Part shown: piece by piece, positions 36,150 to 45,358 of the stretch | Layout: each line of letters begins with the position of its first letter | Numbering within the stretch: the first letter of the stretch is position 1 | From: Bacillota bacterium | Lineage (GTDB): Bacteria > Bacillota > Clostridia > Lachnospirales > Lachnospiraceae | Length of the DNA stretch: 64,000 bases | Assembly (NCBI GenBank): GCA_023414875.1 | Contig: JAEZMV010000028.1 | Location: 186,001 to 250,000, forward strand | Direction of reading: 5' to 3' | Translations under genes and position numbers: made by a program | Notes under the pieces: generated by a model | Told to the model about the DNA's origin: nothing | The model's input: only the letters and a program-made list of their open reading frames with translations | Database searches by the model: none

Positions 36150-36893
36150 ATGGAAATTGGTAAAGGAAAAGAGAAGGAAATTGAACTGAAGGAATTGTTT
36201 TTTCTATTTTATCGTAAGCTATGGATTTTAATTATTGTTGGATTACTTGGTGCAGTAGGTGTCTGTGCTTACTCAATCTATCTGATGGATCCGGAGTATA
36301 CTTCAACAGCAAAAGTATATGTCATTAGCCGACAGGAAGATGATAAGACAACCATTAATGACATTCAGACGGGAACTCAACTGACCAAGGACTATATGGT
36401 TATTGCTAAGAGTCGTTCTATAACAGAAGCAGTTATCAATCAGTTAAACCTGGATTTAACCCATGAGCAGCTGATTAAACACTATAAAGTGAGCTCTCCC
36501 TACGATACTCGAATCCTAGAAATAACAGCAACCTATAATGATCCAAAGATAGCGAAGCGTCTTGCAGATGCAATTGCTGCAGTTTCCGCTGAACGAATGG
36601 TGAGCGTTATGGAGATGAAGAAAGCGAATGTTTTTGAGAATGGCTATTTACCGAAAGAGCCCTCGGGTCCCAATGTAATTCTGAATACGATACTTGGAGG
36701 TTTGGGAGGTATCATCCTGTCTTCCGGTGTTATCCTATTACGCTATATGATGAATGACAGCATAAAGTCCGCTGAGGATATTGAGAAATACCTGGGCCTC
36801 ACGACACTCAGTGCAATTCCCTATGAAGAGGGTAGCTATAAGAATAGAAGAAAAATGAAAAAAAATATTAGAAAAACAGTTTTGGCAAGTTAA
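36150..36893 (+). CDS. polysaccharide chain-length determinant / kinase modulator (Wzz family)
   Basis: 247-aa membrane protein with two spans (about 23-46 and 175-198) around an outer loop, and a cytoplasmic tail ending in basic residues that should contact the kinase encoded next. In Firmicutes this protein and the kinase are separate, as here, and jointly set polymer length. AAGGAG precedes the ATG. Confidence 0.9.
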   Translation: MEIGKGKEKEIELKELFFLFYRKLWILIIVGLLGAVGVCAYSIYLMDPEYTSTAKVYVISRQEDDKTTINDIQTGTQLTKDYMVIAKSRSITEAVINQLNLDLTHEQLIKHYKVSSPYDTRILEITATYNDPKIAKRLADAIAAVSAERMVSVMEMKKANVFENGYLPKEPSGPNVILNTILGGLGGIILSSGVILLRYMMNDSIKSAEDIEKYLGLTTLSAIPYEEGSYKNRRKMKKNIRKTVLAS

Positions 36894-36907
36894 AGGAGAT
36901 TAAAAAT

Positions 36908-37606
36908 ATGCTGCAGATTACCCTGGAAAAACTAAAGGAAAGAGATTTTCAAAGTAATGAAGCCTTCAAACTGTTAAGAACTAATATACAGTTTTGTGGG
37001 AGAGATATAAAAGTAATATGTTTTACCAGCTGTTTACCAAATGAAGGAAAGTCCAATGTATCCTTTAATCTGGCCCTTTCCTTTGCTGAAAGCGGTAAGA
37101 GAGTGATTTTTATTGATGCAGATTTACGAAGATCAGTGATTGTGGGTCGATACAAGCCGGACCATGCTGTTTTTGGACTAACCCATTATCTATCCGGTTT
37201 ACATAGTATAAACGAAGTGGTGTATGAAACGAACGTTAATAATCTAGATATAATTTTTTCCGGACCAAACACTCCAAATCCGGCTGAACTACTAGATAGT
37301 GAATGCTTTCAGGATCTTATGAAGATGCTTCGTAAGGAATATGATTATATAATCCTTGATACACCGCCCCTTGGAAGTGTGGTAGACAGTTCCATCGTCT
37401 CGGAATATTGCGATGGATTGGTACTTGTTATAGAGGCCAATGAAATCAGCTATAAGCTGGCGCAAAAAGTGAAGAAGCAGCTGGAAAAGGGAAAATGTCG
37501 AATTCTCGGAGCTGTTCTGAATAAGGTCGAGAGAAAAAAAGGGCAGTATACTTATTACGGAAGAAAATATAAAAAATATGAAAATAGATACTACATAGTA
37601 CAGTAA
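36908..37606 (+). CDS. CpsD/CapB-type bacterial tyrosine kinase
   Basis: 232-aa BY-kinase. The Walker A is LPNEGKSN (about 44-51), Walker A' is FIDADLRRS and Walker B is IILDTPP. The C-terminus has seven Tyr within its last 19 residues (YTYYGRKYKKYENRYYIVQ), the usual autophosphorylation cluster. It works with the membrane modulator upstream and the phosphatase at the operon head to control polymer synthesis. Confidence 0.93.
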   Translation: MLQITLEKLKERDFQSNEAFKLLRTNIQFCGRDIKVICFTSCLPNEGKSNVSFNLALSFAESGKRVIFIDADLRRSVIVGRYKPDHAVFGLTHYLSGLHSINEVVYETNVNNLDIIFSGPNTPNPAELLDSECFQDLMKMLRKEYDYIILDTPPLGSVVDSSIVSEYCDGLVLVIEANEISYKLAQKVKKQLEKGKCRILGAVLNKVERKKGQYTYYGRKYKKYENRYYIVQ

Positions 37607-37748
37607 ACGAAAATATCTATATCAAAGAAAGATAACGATATTTAACCTACCTAAGAAAGATAGTAAATAACACTACAAAAGAGGATCAATGGATACCACG
37701 TTTAATCATAGTATACATATCTGCGAAAATGTAGGGGAGGATATCGTA

Positions 37749-39683
37749 ATGTTATTTCGCTTTAGTAAATACCGAAAATTAATTGTATTTGTCTTGGATT
37801 TATTTATCATCTCATCTATAAGCTTTGTTCTATATTTTTTCAAAGTAAATGAAATCGGCAGAAATTATATCGATTTATTACCAAGTCTTGCTTTGCTGAT
37901 TTTATGCTGTACATTATCCCTATATATTTTTAGAACCTATGACAGTCTGTGGAGATATGCGGAAAGTAAAGAGTATATGGCCTTACTTCTCGGTGGTTTT
38001 ATCGGATATTTCAGTTATGTGCTTCTGAACAGCTTGATCGTAAAAAGCAAAATTCCGATTTCATTTTCACTGACTGCTTACTCTGTATCTCTGCTTTTAA
38101 TGCTTTTTATGAGGTTGATGTATCGTAATTATCGTATGAAAAGCAAGTTTAAATCAGCACTTGGAAGAATACCATTAGCGATTATTGGAGCAGGAGAAGC
38201 CGGAATCCGGCTTTCGGAGGAAATCAGGAATGACCCCAGCAGCAGATACTATACCTGTTGCTTTCTGGATGATAACATCGAGAAGATTGGAAAGCAGATA
38301 CATAATATAGAAGTTAAGGGTCCCATCCAAAACATACGTGAGTTATTAAAATGTACTCCGGTAAAAGAAATAGTAATGGCTATCCCCTCCATACAATCGG
38401 AAACGAGAAGCAGTATTTTGGAGCTTTGTTCATCTATGAAATACCGTGTCAAGACCTTACCGGATACACTAACGCTAATGCAGAATGAGGAAAAGGCCCT
38501 AACAAAAAGTATTAGGGATGTAAATATTGAAGAACTGTTGGGAAGAGAAGCGGTTAATTTTGAAAATGAGGATGTTAAGAAATGTATCTCAGGTAAAGTA
38601 GTTATGGTCACAGGAGGAGGCGGTTCTATTGGCTCCGAGCTTTGTAGACAGATTGCGAAGGCAAATCCTAAAAAGCTGGTGATTCTTGACATCTATGAAA
38701 ATAATGCTTACGACATTCAACAGGAATTAAAATTCATATATCAGGATAGTCTGGATTTGAGAGTAGAAATAGCATCCGTACGAGATGAGGAGAAGGTAAA
38801 TCTACTATTTCAGAGACATCTCCCCAATATTGTATTTCATGCTGCTGCTCATAAGCATGTTCCACTTATGGAGGAATGTCCATCTGAAGCAATCAAGAAT
38901 AATATCTTTGGAACCTACCATGCAGTAATGGCATCAAATCGCTATAAGGTAGAAAAATTCGTACTTATATCCACGGATAAAGCAGTCAATCCAACGAATA
39001 TCATGGGAGCTACCAAACGCTTTTGTGAAATGATTTTACAAAGTATGGTCAAAAACAGTTCTACTGAATATGTTGCGGTGCGCTTTGGAAATGTTCTGGG
39101 CTCTAACGGTTCTGTCATTCCGCTGTTTAAACGTCAAATCGAACAGGGAGGTCCGGTCACAATTACCGACAAACGGATTATCCGCTACTTTATGACCATT
39201 CCGGAGGCAGCACAGCTGGTACTGCAGGCAGGGGCAATGGCAAACAGATCCGAGGTATTTGTTTTAGATATGGGGCAGCCCGTGAAAATATATGATTTAG
39301 CAGAAAAGCTGATTCGGTTATCCGGTTATGAACCCGGAGTTGATATACCGATTTTGGAAATGGGATTACGTCCCGGGGAGAAGCTTTATGAAGAGCTTCT
39401 AACTCAAAGTGAAGAGCTGATAACGACTCAAAATCAAAAAATTTTTATTGAGCATCAAAATGAAATATCTCAGTCTGAATTACATGAAAAGTTAAATATC
39501 ATTCAAAGAGCCCTTGATATCGGTGCGGATGAGGTGATTAGGAAGGCGATGAAGAAAGTGGTTCCTACCTTTCGTGATCCGGACGAAGTTAATAACCGTA
39601 GGGTTATATTAGGTTATGGTGAGAAGATTGCAGTAAAAGAGAAAGCAGTTATCGTAAATACGGTTATGGAGAATGTCGGATAA
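37749..39683 (+). CDS. membrane-bound nucleotide-sugar 4,6-dehydratase (CapD/PglF family)
   Basis: 644-aa enzyme with four N-terminal membrane spans (to about 130), a first Rossmann domain (IIGAGEAGIRL) and a catalytic second one (MVTGGGGSIGSELCR). STDKAVNPTNIMGATKR has Thr-Asp-Lys and Met in the Tyr position, as in PglF-type UDP-GlcNAc 4,6-dehydratases. It probably makes a UDP-4-keto-6-deoxy sugar for the first lipid-linked sugar. The ATG at 37749 has GGGGAGG upstream and gives the usual N-terminus; the ATG at 37689 also has a GAGG and cannot be fully excluded. Confidence 0.92.
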   Translation: MLFRFSKYRKLIVFVLDLFIISSISFVLYFFKVNEIGRNYIDLLPSLALLILCCTLSLYIFRTYDSLWRYAESKEYMALLLGGFIGYFSYVLLNSLIVKSKIPISFSLTAYSVSLLLMLFMRLMYRNYRMKSKFKSALGRIPLAIIGAGEAGIRLSEEIRNDPSSRYYTCCFLDDNIEKIGKQIHNIEVKGPIQNIRELLKCTPVKEIVMAIPSIQSETRSSILELCSSMKYRVKTLPDTLTLMQNEEKALTKSIRDVNIEELLGREAVNFENEDVKKCISGKVVMVTGGGGSIGSELCRQIAKANPKKLVILDIYENNAYDIQQELKFIYQDSLDLRVEIASVRDEEKVNLLFQRHLPNIVFHAAAHKHVPLMEECPSEAIKNNIFGTYHAVMASNRYKVEKFVLISTDKAVNPTNIMGATKRFCEMILQSMVKNSSTEYVAVRFGNVLGSNGSVIPLFKRQIEQGGPVTITDKRIIRYFMTIPEAAQLVLQAGAMANRSEVFVLDMGQPVKIYDLAEKLIRLSGYEPGVDIPILEMGLRPGEKLYEELLTQSEELITTQNQKIFIEHQNEISQSELHEKLNIIQRALDIGADEVIRKAMKKVVPTFRDPDEVNNRRVILGYGEKIAVKEKAVIVNTVMENVG

Positions 39684-39729
39684 TTACAGTTATAAAGGCT
39701 AAGTAAATACTGTAAATTAGGGGGTTACA

Positions 39730-40368
39730 ATGATTTATACGAAAATGAAACGATTTTTTGATATTTTATTTTCATTATCTGCAATGATAATCTTCCTACC
39801 TGTTCTGCTTTTAATCTCAGCAGCAATTAAAATTGACTCAAGGGGTCCGGTTCTATTCAAACAGGTCAGGGTTGGAAGGAATAAGAAGCAATTTGTTATT
39901 TATAAATTTCGTACGATGAGTCTTGATACCCCAAAGGATATGCCCACGCATCTTCTGACAGGACCGGACCAGTACATAACTAGAATTGGAAAAGTATTGA
40001 GGAAGTGTAGCTTAGATGAATTGCCGCAGATATGGAATATATTAATCGGACATATGTCAGTGATTGGGCCAAGACCTGCACTATGGAATCAATATGATTT
40101 AATTGCAGAACGGGATAAATACGGGGTAAATGATGTCCGTCCCGGTCTGACCGGCTGGGCACAGATCAATGGCAGAGACACCCTTTCCATTGAAGAAAAA
40201 TCCAGGCTGGATGGAGATTACATCGATAAATTAGGATTCATAATGGATGTGAAATGTTTTGTAGGTACCATGCTAACGGTAGCAAAGCAGCAGGGTGTTG
40301 TCGAGGGTGGTACCGGAGCAATGAGTATGGATGATACTGCAGTTACCAATGAAAAGCTTTCAATTTAA
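39730..40368 (+). CDS. initiating undecaprenyl-phosphate sugar-1-phosphate transferase
   Basis: 212-aa PglC/WcaJ-type monotopic transferase that loads the first sugar phosphate on undecaprenyl phosphate. It has one N-terminal hydrophobic segment (about 11-31), then FKQVRVGRNKKQFVIYKFRTM, RKCSLDELPQIWNIL (catalytic Asp-Glu), GPRPAL and RPGLTGWAQINGRD. At about 200 aa it is the short form without extra membrane domains. GGGGG precedes the ATG. Confidence 0.95.
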   Translation: MIYTKMKRFFDILFSLSAMIIFLPVLLLISAAIKIDSRGPVLFKQVRVGRNKKQFVIYKFRTMSLDTPKDMPTHLLTGPDQYITRIGKVLRKCSLDELPQIWNILIGHMSVIGPRPALWNQYDLIAERDKYGVNDVRPGLTGWAQINGRDTLSIEEKSRLDGDYIDKLGFIMDVKCFVGTMLTVAKQQGVVEGGTGAMSMDDTAVTNEKLSI

Positions 40369-40425
40369 TAGAATAAGTATGATATGGCAGGATACAAATA
40401 TCCTTCAATGAGGAGAAACAGTTAC

Positions 40426-41286
40426 ATGAAGAATATATTAATCACAGGAAAAGACAGCTATATCGGATTATCTCTTGAAAAATGGCTGTCAGGATATTCG
40501 GGCAAATACTCCATAGCATCGGTAGATATGAGGGACGAACAGTGGAGAGAGTATGATTTTTCAAAATTCGACACAGTCTTTCATGTAGCAGGAATTGCTC
40601 ATGTTTCAGCTGATCAAAGGCTTGAGAGTTTATATTATAAAGTCAACAGAGATTTGGCTATTGAGACTGCTAAACATGCAAAAGCTTCCGGTGTGAAACA
40701 ATTTATTTTTATGAGCAGTATTATTGTTTATGGTAATACCAACGCGGACAATGGAATGATCCGGAAGGATACGGTACCAAAGCCGGACAATTTCTATGGA
40801 AACAGTAAATTGATGGCAGAAGTAGGTATTCGGGAATTGGAAAACGAGGAGTTCAAAGTAGTAATTCTTCGACCTCCGATGATCTATGGAAAAGGTTCCA
40901 AAGGGAACTACCGAAAGCTTTCCATAATGGCACAGAGAATTCCCATTTTTCCTAAGCTACACAATCAGCGTAGTATGCTTTATATCGATAACCTCTGTGA
41001 ATTTATCCGATTAATGATAGATAACGAGGAAAAGGGAATCTTCTTCCCACAGAATTATGAATATGTCGCAACCTCCGATATGGTAAGAGTCATCGCTCAG
41101 GTTCATGGAAAAAAGGTAGGTCTTACAAAGCTTTTTAATCCTATGCTCAAGCTACTGCAAAAAAGAAATGGAATTGTAAATAAAATATTTGGTAGCCTGG
41201 CCTATGAGAAGTCTATGAGCAGCTACCCACAATATTATCAAATGAAGGATTTTCAAAAGTCCATTGAAGAAACGGAGGAATTCTAG
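40426..41286 (+). CDS. NAD-dependent sugar epimerase/reductase
   Basis: 286-aa extended SDR. The glycine motif LITGKDSYIG is unusual in lacking the second Gly of GxxGxxG; active-site residues are the Ser of MSSIIVYG and YGNSK (Tyr, Lys). It resembles UDP-glucose 4-epimerase-like or 4-keto-reductase enzymes of capsule loci and may reduce or epimerise the dehydratase product. The ATG at 40426 follows AGGAG; upstream in-frame ATGs give an atypical N-terminus. Confidence 0.85.
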   Translation: MKNILITGKDSYIGLSLEKWLSGYSGKYSIASVDMRDEQWREYDFSKFDTVFHVAGIAHVSADQRLESLYYKVNRDLAIETAKHAKASGVKQFIFMSSIIVYGNTNADNGMIRKDTVPKPDNFYGNSKLMAEVGIRELENEEFKVVILRPPMIYGKGSKGNYRKLSIMAQRIPIFPKLHNQRSMLYIDNLCEFIRLMIDNEEKGIFFPQNYEYVATSDMVRVIAQVHGKKVGLTKLFNPMLKLLQKRNGIVNKIFGSLAYEKSMSSYPQYYQMKDFQKSIEETEEF

Positions 41287-42149
41287 TGGTTGATTTGACC
41301 GCGATTATTCTTACGAAAGATGAAAGTATCAATATAGAAGAGTGTCTTAAGACACTGAAAGGCTTCGTCAAAAGAGCAGTTGTTGTGGATAGCGGGAGTA
41401 CTGATGAGACCACCCGATTGGCGAAAGAGCTCGGTGCAGATGTATACTTCCACCCGTTTGAGAATTATGCAAAGCAATTCAACTGGGCAATTGATCACAC
41501 GGAGATTACTACCAAATGGACGCTGAGACTGGATGCGGATGAAAGATTAACCCCTGAGTTATGTGTAGAGTTGACACAGTTGATGAAACAACATGAAAAT
41601 GATGATGTAAACGGGATTACGATGGAAGCACGCTTCTATTTTATGGGCAGATGGATTAAACATGGAGGCAGTAAGAAAAGAAAATTGATGGTTTTCAAGA
41701 CAGGGAAAGGCAGAATTGAAGAAAGAAAGATGGATGAGCATACCATATTATCCAAAGGACGATCAGTGGCCACGAAGGAAAAGTTCCTTCATTACGATTT
41801 TCGGAATCTGAATTACTTTATATCTAAAATGAATTGGTATGCAACTAGAGAAATGCAGGATTATTTTTCTTATAGGGACAATGCCTCTGAGGAGAAGCTT
41901 AATGACAAGTCCATCAGTAAAACCAGAAAAAAGAAATTTTCCTTTTATTATAAATTTCCTTTGTTCTTTAGAAGCTCTTTGTTATTTATTTATTTCTATC
42001 TGTTCAAACTGGGATTTCTGGACGGGAAGGAAGGCTTTATTTATCACTACATGTATCAACGCTGGTATCGATGTCTCGTGGATGCAAAAATATATGAACA
42101 GATGCTTACAAATAAGCCCTTTGAAGAAACCGGTGATTTGAAGGCATAG
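41286..42149 (+). CDS. family 2 glycosyltransferase
   Basis: 287-aa GT-A fold enzyme. LTAIILTKDESINIEECLKT and VVDSGSTDET bind the nucleotide sugar, and LRLDADERLT carries the metal DxD. It ends with a hydrophobic/basic segment (about 220-245) that likely contacts membrane. The WaaE/KdtX-like subgroup is suggested by the layout. It starts with GTG overlapping the preceding stop by one base (TAGTG), so translation is coupled. Confidence 0.9.
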   Translation: MVDLTAIILTKDESINIEECLKTLKGFVKRAVVVDSGSTDETTRLAKELGADVYFHPFENYAKQFNWAIDHTEITTKWTLRLDADERLTPELCVELTQLMKQHENDDVNGITMEARFYFMGRWIKHGGSKKRKLMVFKTGKGRIEERKMDEHTILSKGRSVATKEKFLHYDFRNLNYFISKMNWYATREMQDYFSYRDNASEEKLNDKSISKTRKKKFSFYYKFPLFFRSSLLFIYFYLFKLGFLDGKEGFIYHYMYQRWYRCLVDAKIYEQMLTNKPFEETGDLKA

Positions 42150-42174
42150 TATTGGCGATGGAATGGAGAAAAAT

Positions 42175-43134
42175 ATGAATAAACATGCATATCTGATTTT
42201 AGCTCATAATAACTGGGATACACTTGAGAAGTTGATTTTATTAATTGATGATTATCGCAATGATATCTACCTCCATGTTGACAAGAAAGTTAAGAGCTTT
42301 GATCGTAGCCGGCTGATTAACCTGCCGAGGGAATCAAACATCTATGTTTACTCACAGAATAAGGTTTACTGGGGTGGCTTTAGCCTGACGGAATGCGAAA
42401 TGTTTCTGATGAAAAAAGCAATTAAAAAAGAGTATTCCTATCTTCATATTTTATCCGGTGCTGACTTACCCATTCAATCACAGGATGACATCCACAATTT
42501 TTTTCAGATAAATGAACACTGTGAATTCATACAGTATCAAAGCGACGACTATGTAAAGAATACACCGGAAATCAGCAGAAGAGTATCAGTCTATCATTTT
42601 CTTCAGAATTACAGAAATCGGTTTCGTTTTAGAGTGCTTAATGATTGTTTTATCGCGTTGGATCGATTCCTGATTTTGCTTCAGCTGGCACTTAGGGTGA
42701 ACCGCTGGAAGCAGAACACTGAGCTAAAGTATGGATCGAATTGGGTTAGTATTACGAAGGAACTAGCTCAGTACCTTGTGAATCAGGAAAATCAAATTAA
42801 GAGGTTGTTTCAAAAAACTAATTGCTCGGATGAGCTGTTTATTCAAACGATTGCTTTCAACTCGTATTTTCGTGATCGGATATACCGGACGAAAGAGGAA
42901 GGTGATATGACGGCTAATCTTAGGTTAATTGATTGGGAGAGAGGAAGCAGTAAGGGTAATCCGTATGTTTGGCATGTAGAGGATTATGACAGAATTATGC
43001 AATCAGATTGTATGTTTGCTAGAAAGTTTGATACTTCGATTGACAGTGAGATTATTGACAAAATATATGAACGGATATCAGAGAGTAACCGGAAGAATAG
43101 AAGCAAGGTAAGGTACGATAAGGAGGTGATCTGA
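42175..43134 (+). CDS. core-2/I-branching-like glycosyltransferase (GT14 type)
   Basis: 319-aa protein. AYLILAHNNWDTLEKLILLIDDYRN near the N-terminus, YWGGFSLTECEMFLMKKAI, ILSGADLPIQ and GSNWVSITKELAQYLV match the GT14/Branch family, found in many bacterial surface-polysaccharide loci. The sugar donor is unknown. GGAG is well placed for the ATG at 42175. Confidence 0.88.
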   Translation: MNKHAYLILAHNNWDTLEKLILLIDDYRNDIYLHVDKKVKSFDRSRLINLPRESNIYVYSQNKVYWGGFSLTECEMFLMKKAIKKEYSYLHILSGADLPIQSQDDIHNFFQINEHCEFIQYQSDDYVKNTPEISRRVSVYHFLQNYRNRFRFRVLNDCFIALDRFLILLQLALRVNRWKQNTELKYGSNWVSITKELAQYLVNQENQIKRLFQKTNCSDELFIQTIAFNSYFRDRIYRTKEEGDMTANLRLIDWERGSSKGNPYVWHVEDYDRIMQSDCMFARKFDTSIDSEIIDKIYERISESNRKNRSKVRYDKEVI

Positions 43135-43135
43135 G

Positions 43136-44242
43136 TTGGAAGGTAGTTTAATTAAGGTGTTGGTGATTTCAACTACAAATTTCGGTTTTGACGGAATTAC
43201 GAATGTTATATTGAATTATTATCGTGCCCTGGACAAAACTGATTTGAAGATGGATATTATGGTTCCGAATCAAATGAAACAGGATTTACAAGAAGAAATC
43301 GAAGCTTACGGAGGAAGTGTTTACTGCAATCCGAATCGCTTCAGAAAGCCCTGGCGATATCTGAAGACCTTGACTGATATCATCAGGCAAAACCGGTATG
43401 ATATTGTTCATGCTCATGGTAATAGCTGTACACTTGCTTTGGAACTGTATGCTGCTAAAAAAGCAGGTATCAAAATCAGAATCCCCCATAGTCATAATAC
43501 AACCTGTAAATACCAGCTGCTGAATAGGATTTTAAGAAAATCCTTTGATAGCTTGTATACCCAGGCTTTTTCCTGTGGGAAAAAAGCAGGGGAATGGTTA
43601 TACCCAAAGAAGGAATTTGAGATTATTAATAACGGAATTGAGTTAAATCGGTACCGGTATGATCAGAAGCTTCGAAATGAATATCGGACGAAATACAGTC
43701 TATCAGACAAAATGGTCATAGGACATGTCGGTAATTTTACGGATCAGAAAAACCATACCTATCTGATTGATATTTTTTTAGAACTATATAGTAAGAATAA
43801 GAATTATCGGTTAATTCTAGTCGGTGACGGGAGTTTGAGACAGGAAATTGAAAATAAGGTTATTTCAATGCAGCTTTCAGATGCCGTTATCTTCACGGGG
43901 AATATTAATTTTGTTCCACAGCTTATGCAGGCAATGGATGCTATTGTGATGCCCTCTAAGTATGAAGGTCTACCACTGACTCTGGTTGAAGCGCAGGCTT
44001 CCTGTTTACCCTGCTTTATCTCCGATCAGATATCCTCGGAGGTGGCCATTACTAACTTGATTGAATTTATTCCTATAGAAAAACCGGCAAAGGAATGGGC
44101 TCATAAAATCGATCGAGCCTTACCACATAATCGCGAGAAAAGTGCAAATTATGTTTATTATCAGATAGCAGATGCTGGGTACAGCATACAAGAGAATGCG
44201 AAAAAACTTAAGGAACTTTATGCCTCCTATGCAAGTGGTTAA
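43136..44242 (+). CDS. family 4 glycosyltransferase
   Basis: 368-aa GT-B enzyme. The N-terminal domain holds the acceptor site (VISTTNFGFDGITNVIL, IVHAHGNS). The C-terminal domain has IGHVGNFTDQKNH, LVGDG and MPSKYEGLPLTLVEAQASCLP (E-x7-E donor motif). It starts at TTG (43136), supported by AAGGAGGTGATC and by the preceding stop codon just before it. Donor and linkage unknown. Confidence 0.9.
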   Translation: MEGSLIKVLVISTTNFGFDGITNVILNYYRALDKTDLKMDIMVPNQMKQDLQEEIEAYGGSVYCNPNRFRKPWRYLKTLTDIIRQNRYDIVHAHGNSCTLALELYAAKKAGIKIRIPHSHNTTCKYQLLNRILRKSFDSLYTQAFSCGKKAGEWLYPKKEFEIINNGIELNRYRYDQKLRNEYRTKYSLSDKMVIGHVGNFTDQKNHTYLIDIFLELYSKNKNYRLILVGDGSLRQEIENKVISMQLSDAVIFTGNINFVPQLMQAMDAIVMPSKYEGLPLTLVEAQASCLPCFISDQISSEVAITNLIEFIPIEKPAKEWAHKIDRALPHNREKSANYVYYQIADAGYSIQENAKKLKELYASYASG

Positions 44243-44281
44243 TTTTAGTGCAGGCTTAGAGTGTCAGGGATGGAGTGTATT

Positions 44282-45358
44282 ATGAACATAGTATTTGTAA
44301 CAAGGAATATGCATGGTGGTGGAGCAGAACGGGTAATTTCGGAATTATTGAAATATCTGACAAAGCAGCAGATAAGCTGCAAGATCGTTACTCTGGAGAA
44401 GGAAAAGGTTTTATATCATATACCACCCTCTGTTGAATTGCATATGATTGGTGAAAAATCCGGTAATCGGTTGTTTGATAAATATCTACGTTATAAAGAG
44501 CTACGTAATTATGTCAAAGGGATAAGGCCTGATCTTGTTGTTGCTCTTCCGGAGGAAATAGGAATCTATGTCATACCGGCGTTATTTGGAACGAAAATAC
44601 CGGTAGTGGTTTCAGAAAGGAATAATCCTTGGGTTATGCCCTGGAAGAAAGGAACCAGGTTGTTGCGAAGTTTATGCTATCCCCATGCCTCAGGTCTTAT
44701 CTTTCAGACAGAACAGGCCGCCGGCTTTTTTTCAAACAGAGTTCAAAGGAAGGGAATCGTATTACCAAATCCGCTGGATCTTACGAGGCTTAGTGAACCC
44801 TGGGTTGGAGGTAGAAGAAAAGAAATTGTGGGAGCTGGAAGGTTGGATAAGCAGAAGAATTTCCCCTTGCTGATCAAGGCATTTGCACAGTTTTATGAAA
44901 ATCATTCCGATTATAAGCTAATCATCTATGGAGAGGGTATACTACAAGAGGAACTGATAAAACTGGCAAATTCTCTGTTGCCTTCGGAAGCATACAGTTT
45001 TCCGGGCAGAACTACGAGGCTTCTGGAACAGATAAACGGAGCTTCTATGTTTGTACTTAGCTCTGATTATGAAGGATTGCCAAATGTAGTAATTGAAGCG
45101 ATGGCGCTTGGGCTTCCGGTAATCTCGACGGATTGCCCGTCAGGGGGACCCTCCAATCTGATAGAGGATGGGAAGAATGGAATCTTGATACCGGTAGGAA
45201 ATGTACAGGCTTTATATAAAGCGATGTGCAGGCTAGCAGAAAATGAGGACTATGCGGCAGCTCTTGGAAAACAGGCACAAAAAATAAAAAATAAATTTAA
45301 CTCGGAAGTAGTATCAGAAAAATGGAGAGGTTATTTCAATGCAGTTGCAAAACAATAA
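44282..45358 (+). CDS. family 4 glycosyltransferase
   Basis: 358-aa GT-B enzyme with the GGGAERVI acceptor-side loop, SERNNPW, VGAGRLDKQKNFPLLIKAF and SSDYEGLPNVVIEAMALGLPVISTDCPSGGP. It is of the GalNAc/galactosyltransferase-like type common in Firmicutes capsule clusters. GGAG fits the ATG at 44282. Its end overlaps the polymerase gene by 20 bp. Confidence 0.92.
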   Translation: MNIVFVTRNMHGGGAERVISELLKYLTKQQISCKIVTLEKEKVLYHIPPSVELHMIGEKSGNRLFDKYLRYKELRNYVKGIRPDLVVALPEEIGIYVIPALFGTKIPVVVSERNNPWVMPWKKGTRLLRSLCYPHASGLIFQTEQAAGFFSNRVQRKGIVLPNPLDLTRLSEPWVGGRRKEIVGAGRLDKQKNFPLLIKAFAQFYENHSDYKLIIYGEGILQEELIKLANSLLPSEAYSFPGRTTRLLEQINGASMFVLSSDYEGLPNVVIEAMALGLPVISTDCPSGGPSNLIEDGKNGILIPVGNVQALYKAMCRLAENEDYAAALGKQAQKIKNKFNSEVVSEKWRGYFNAVAKQ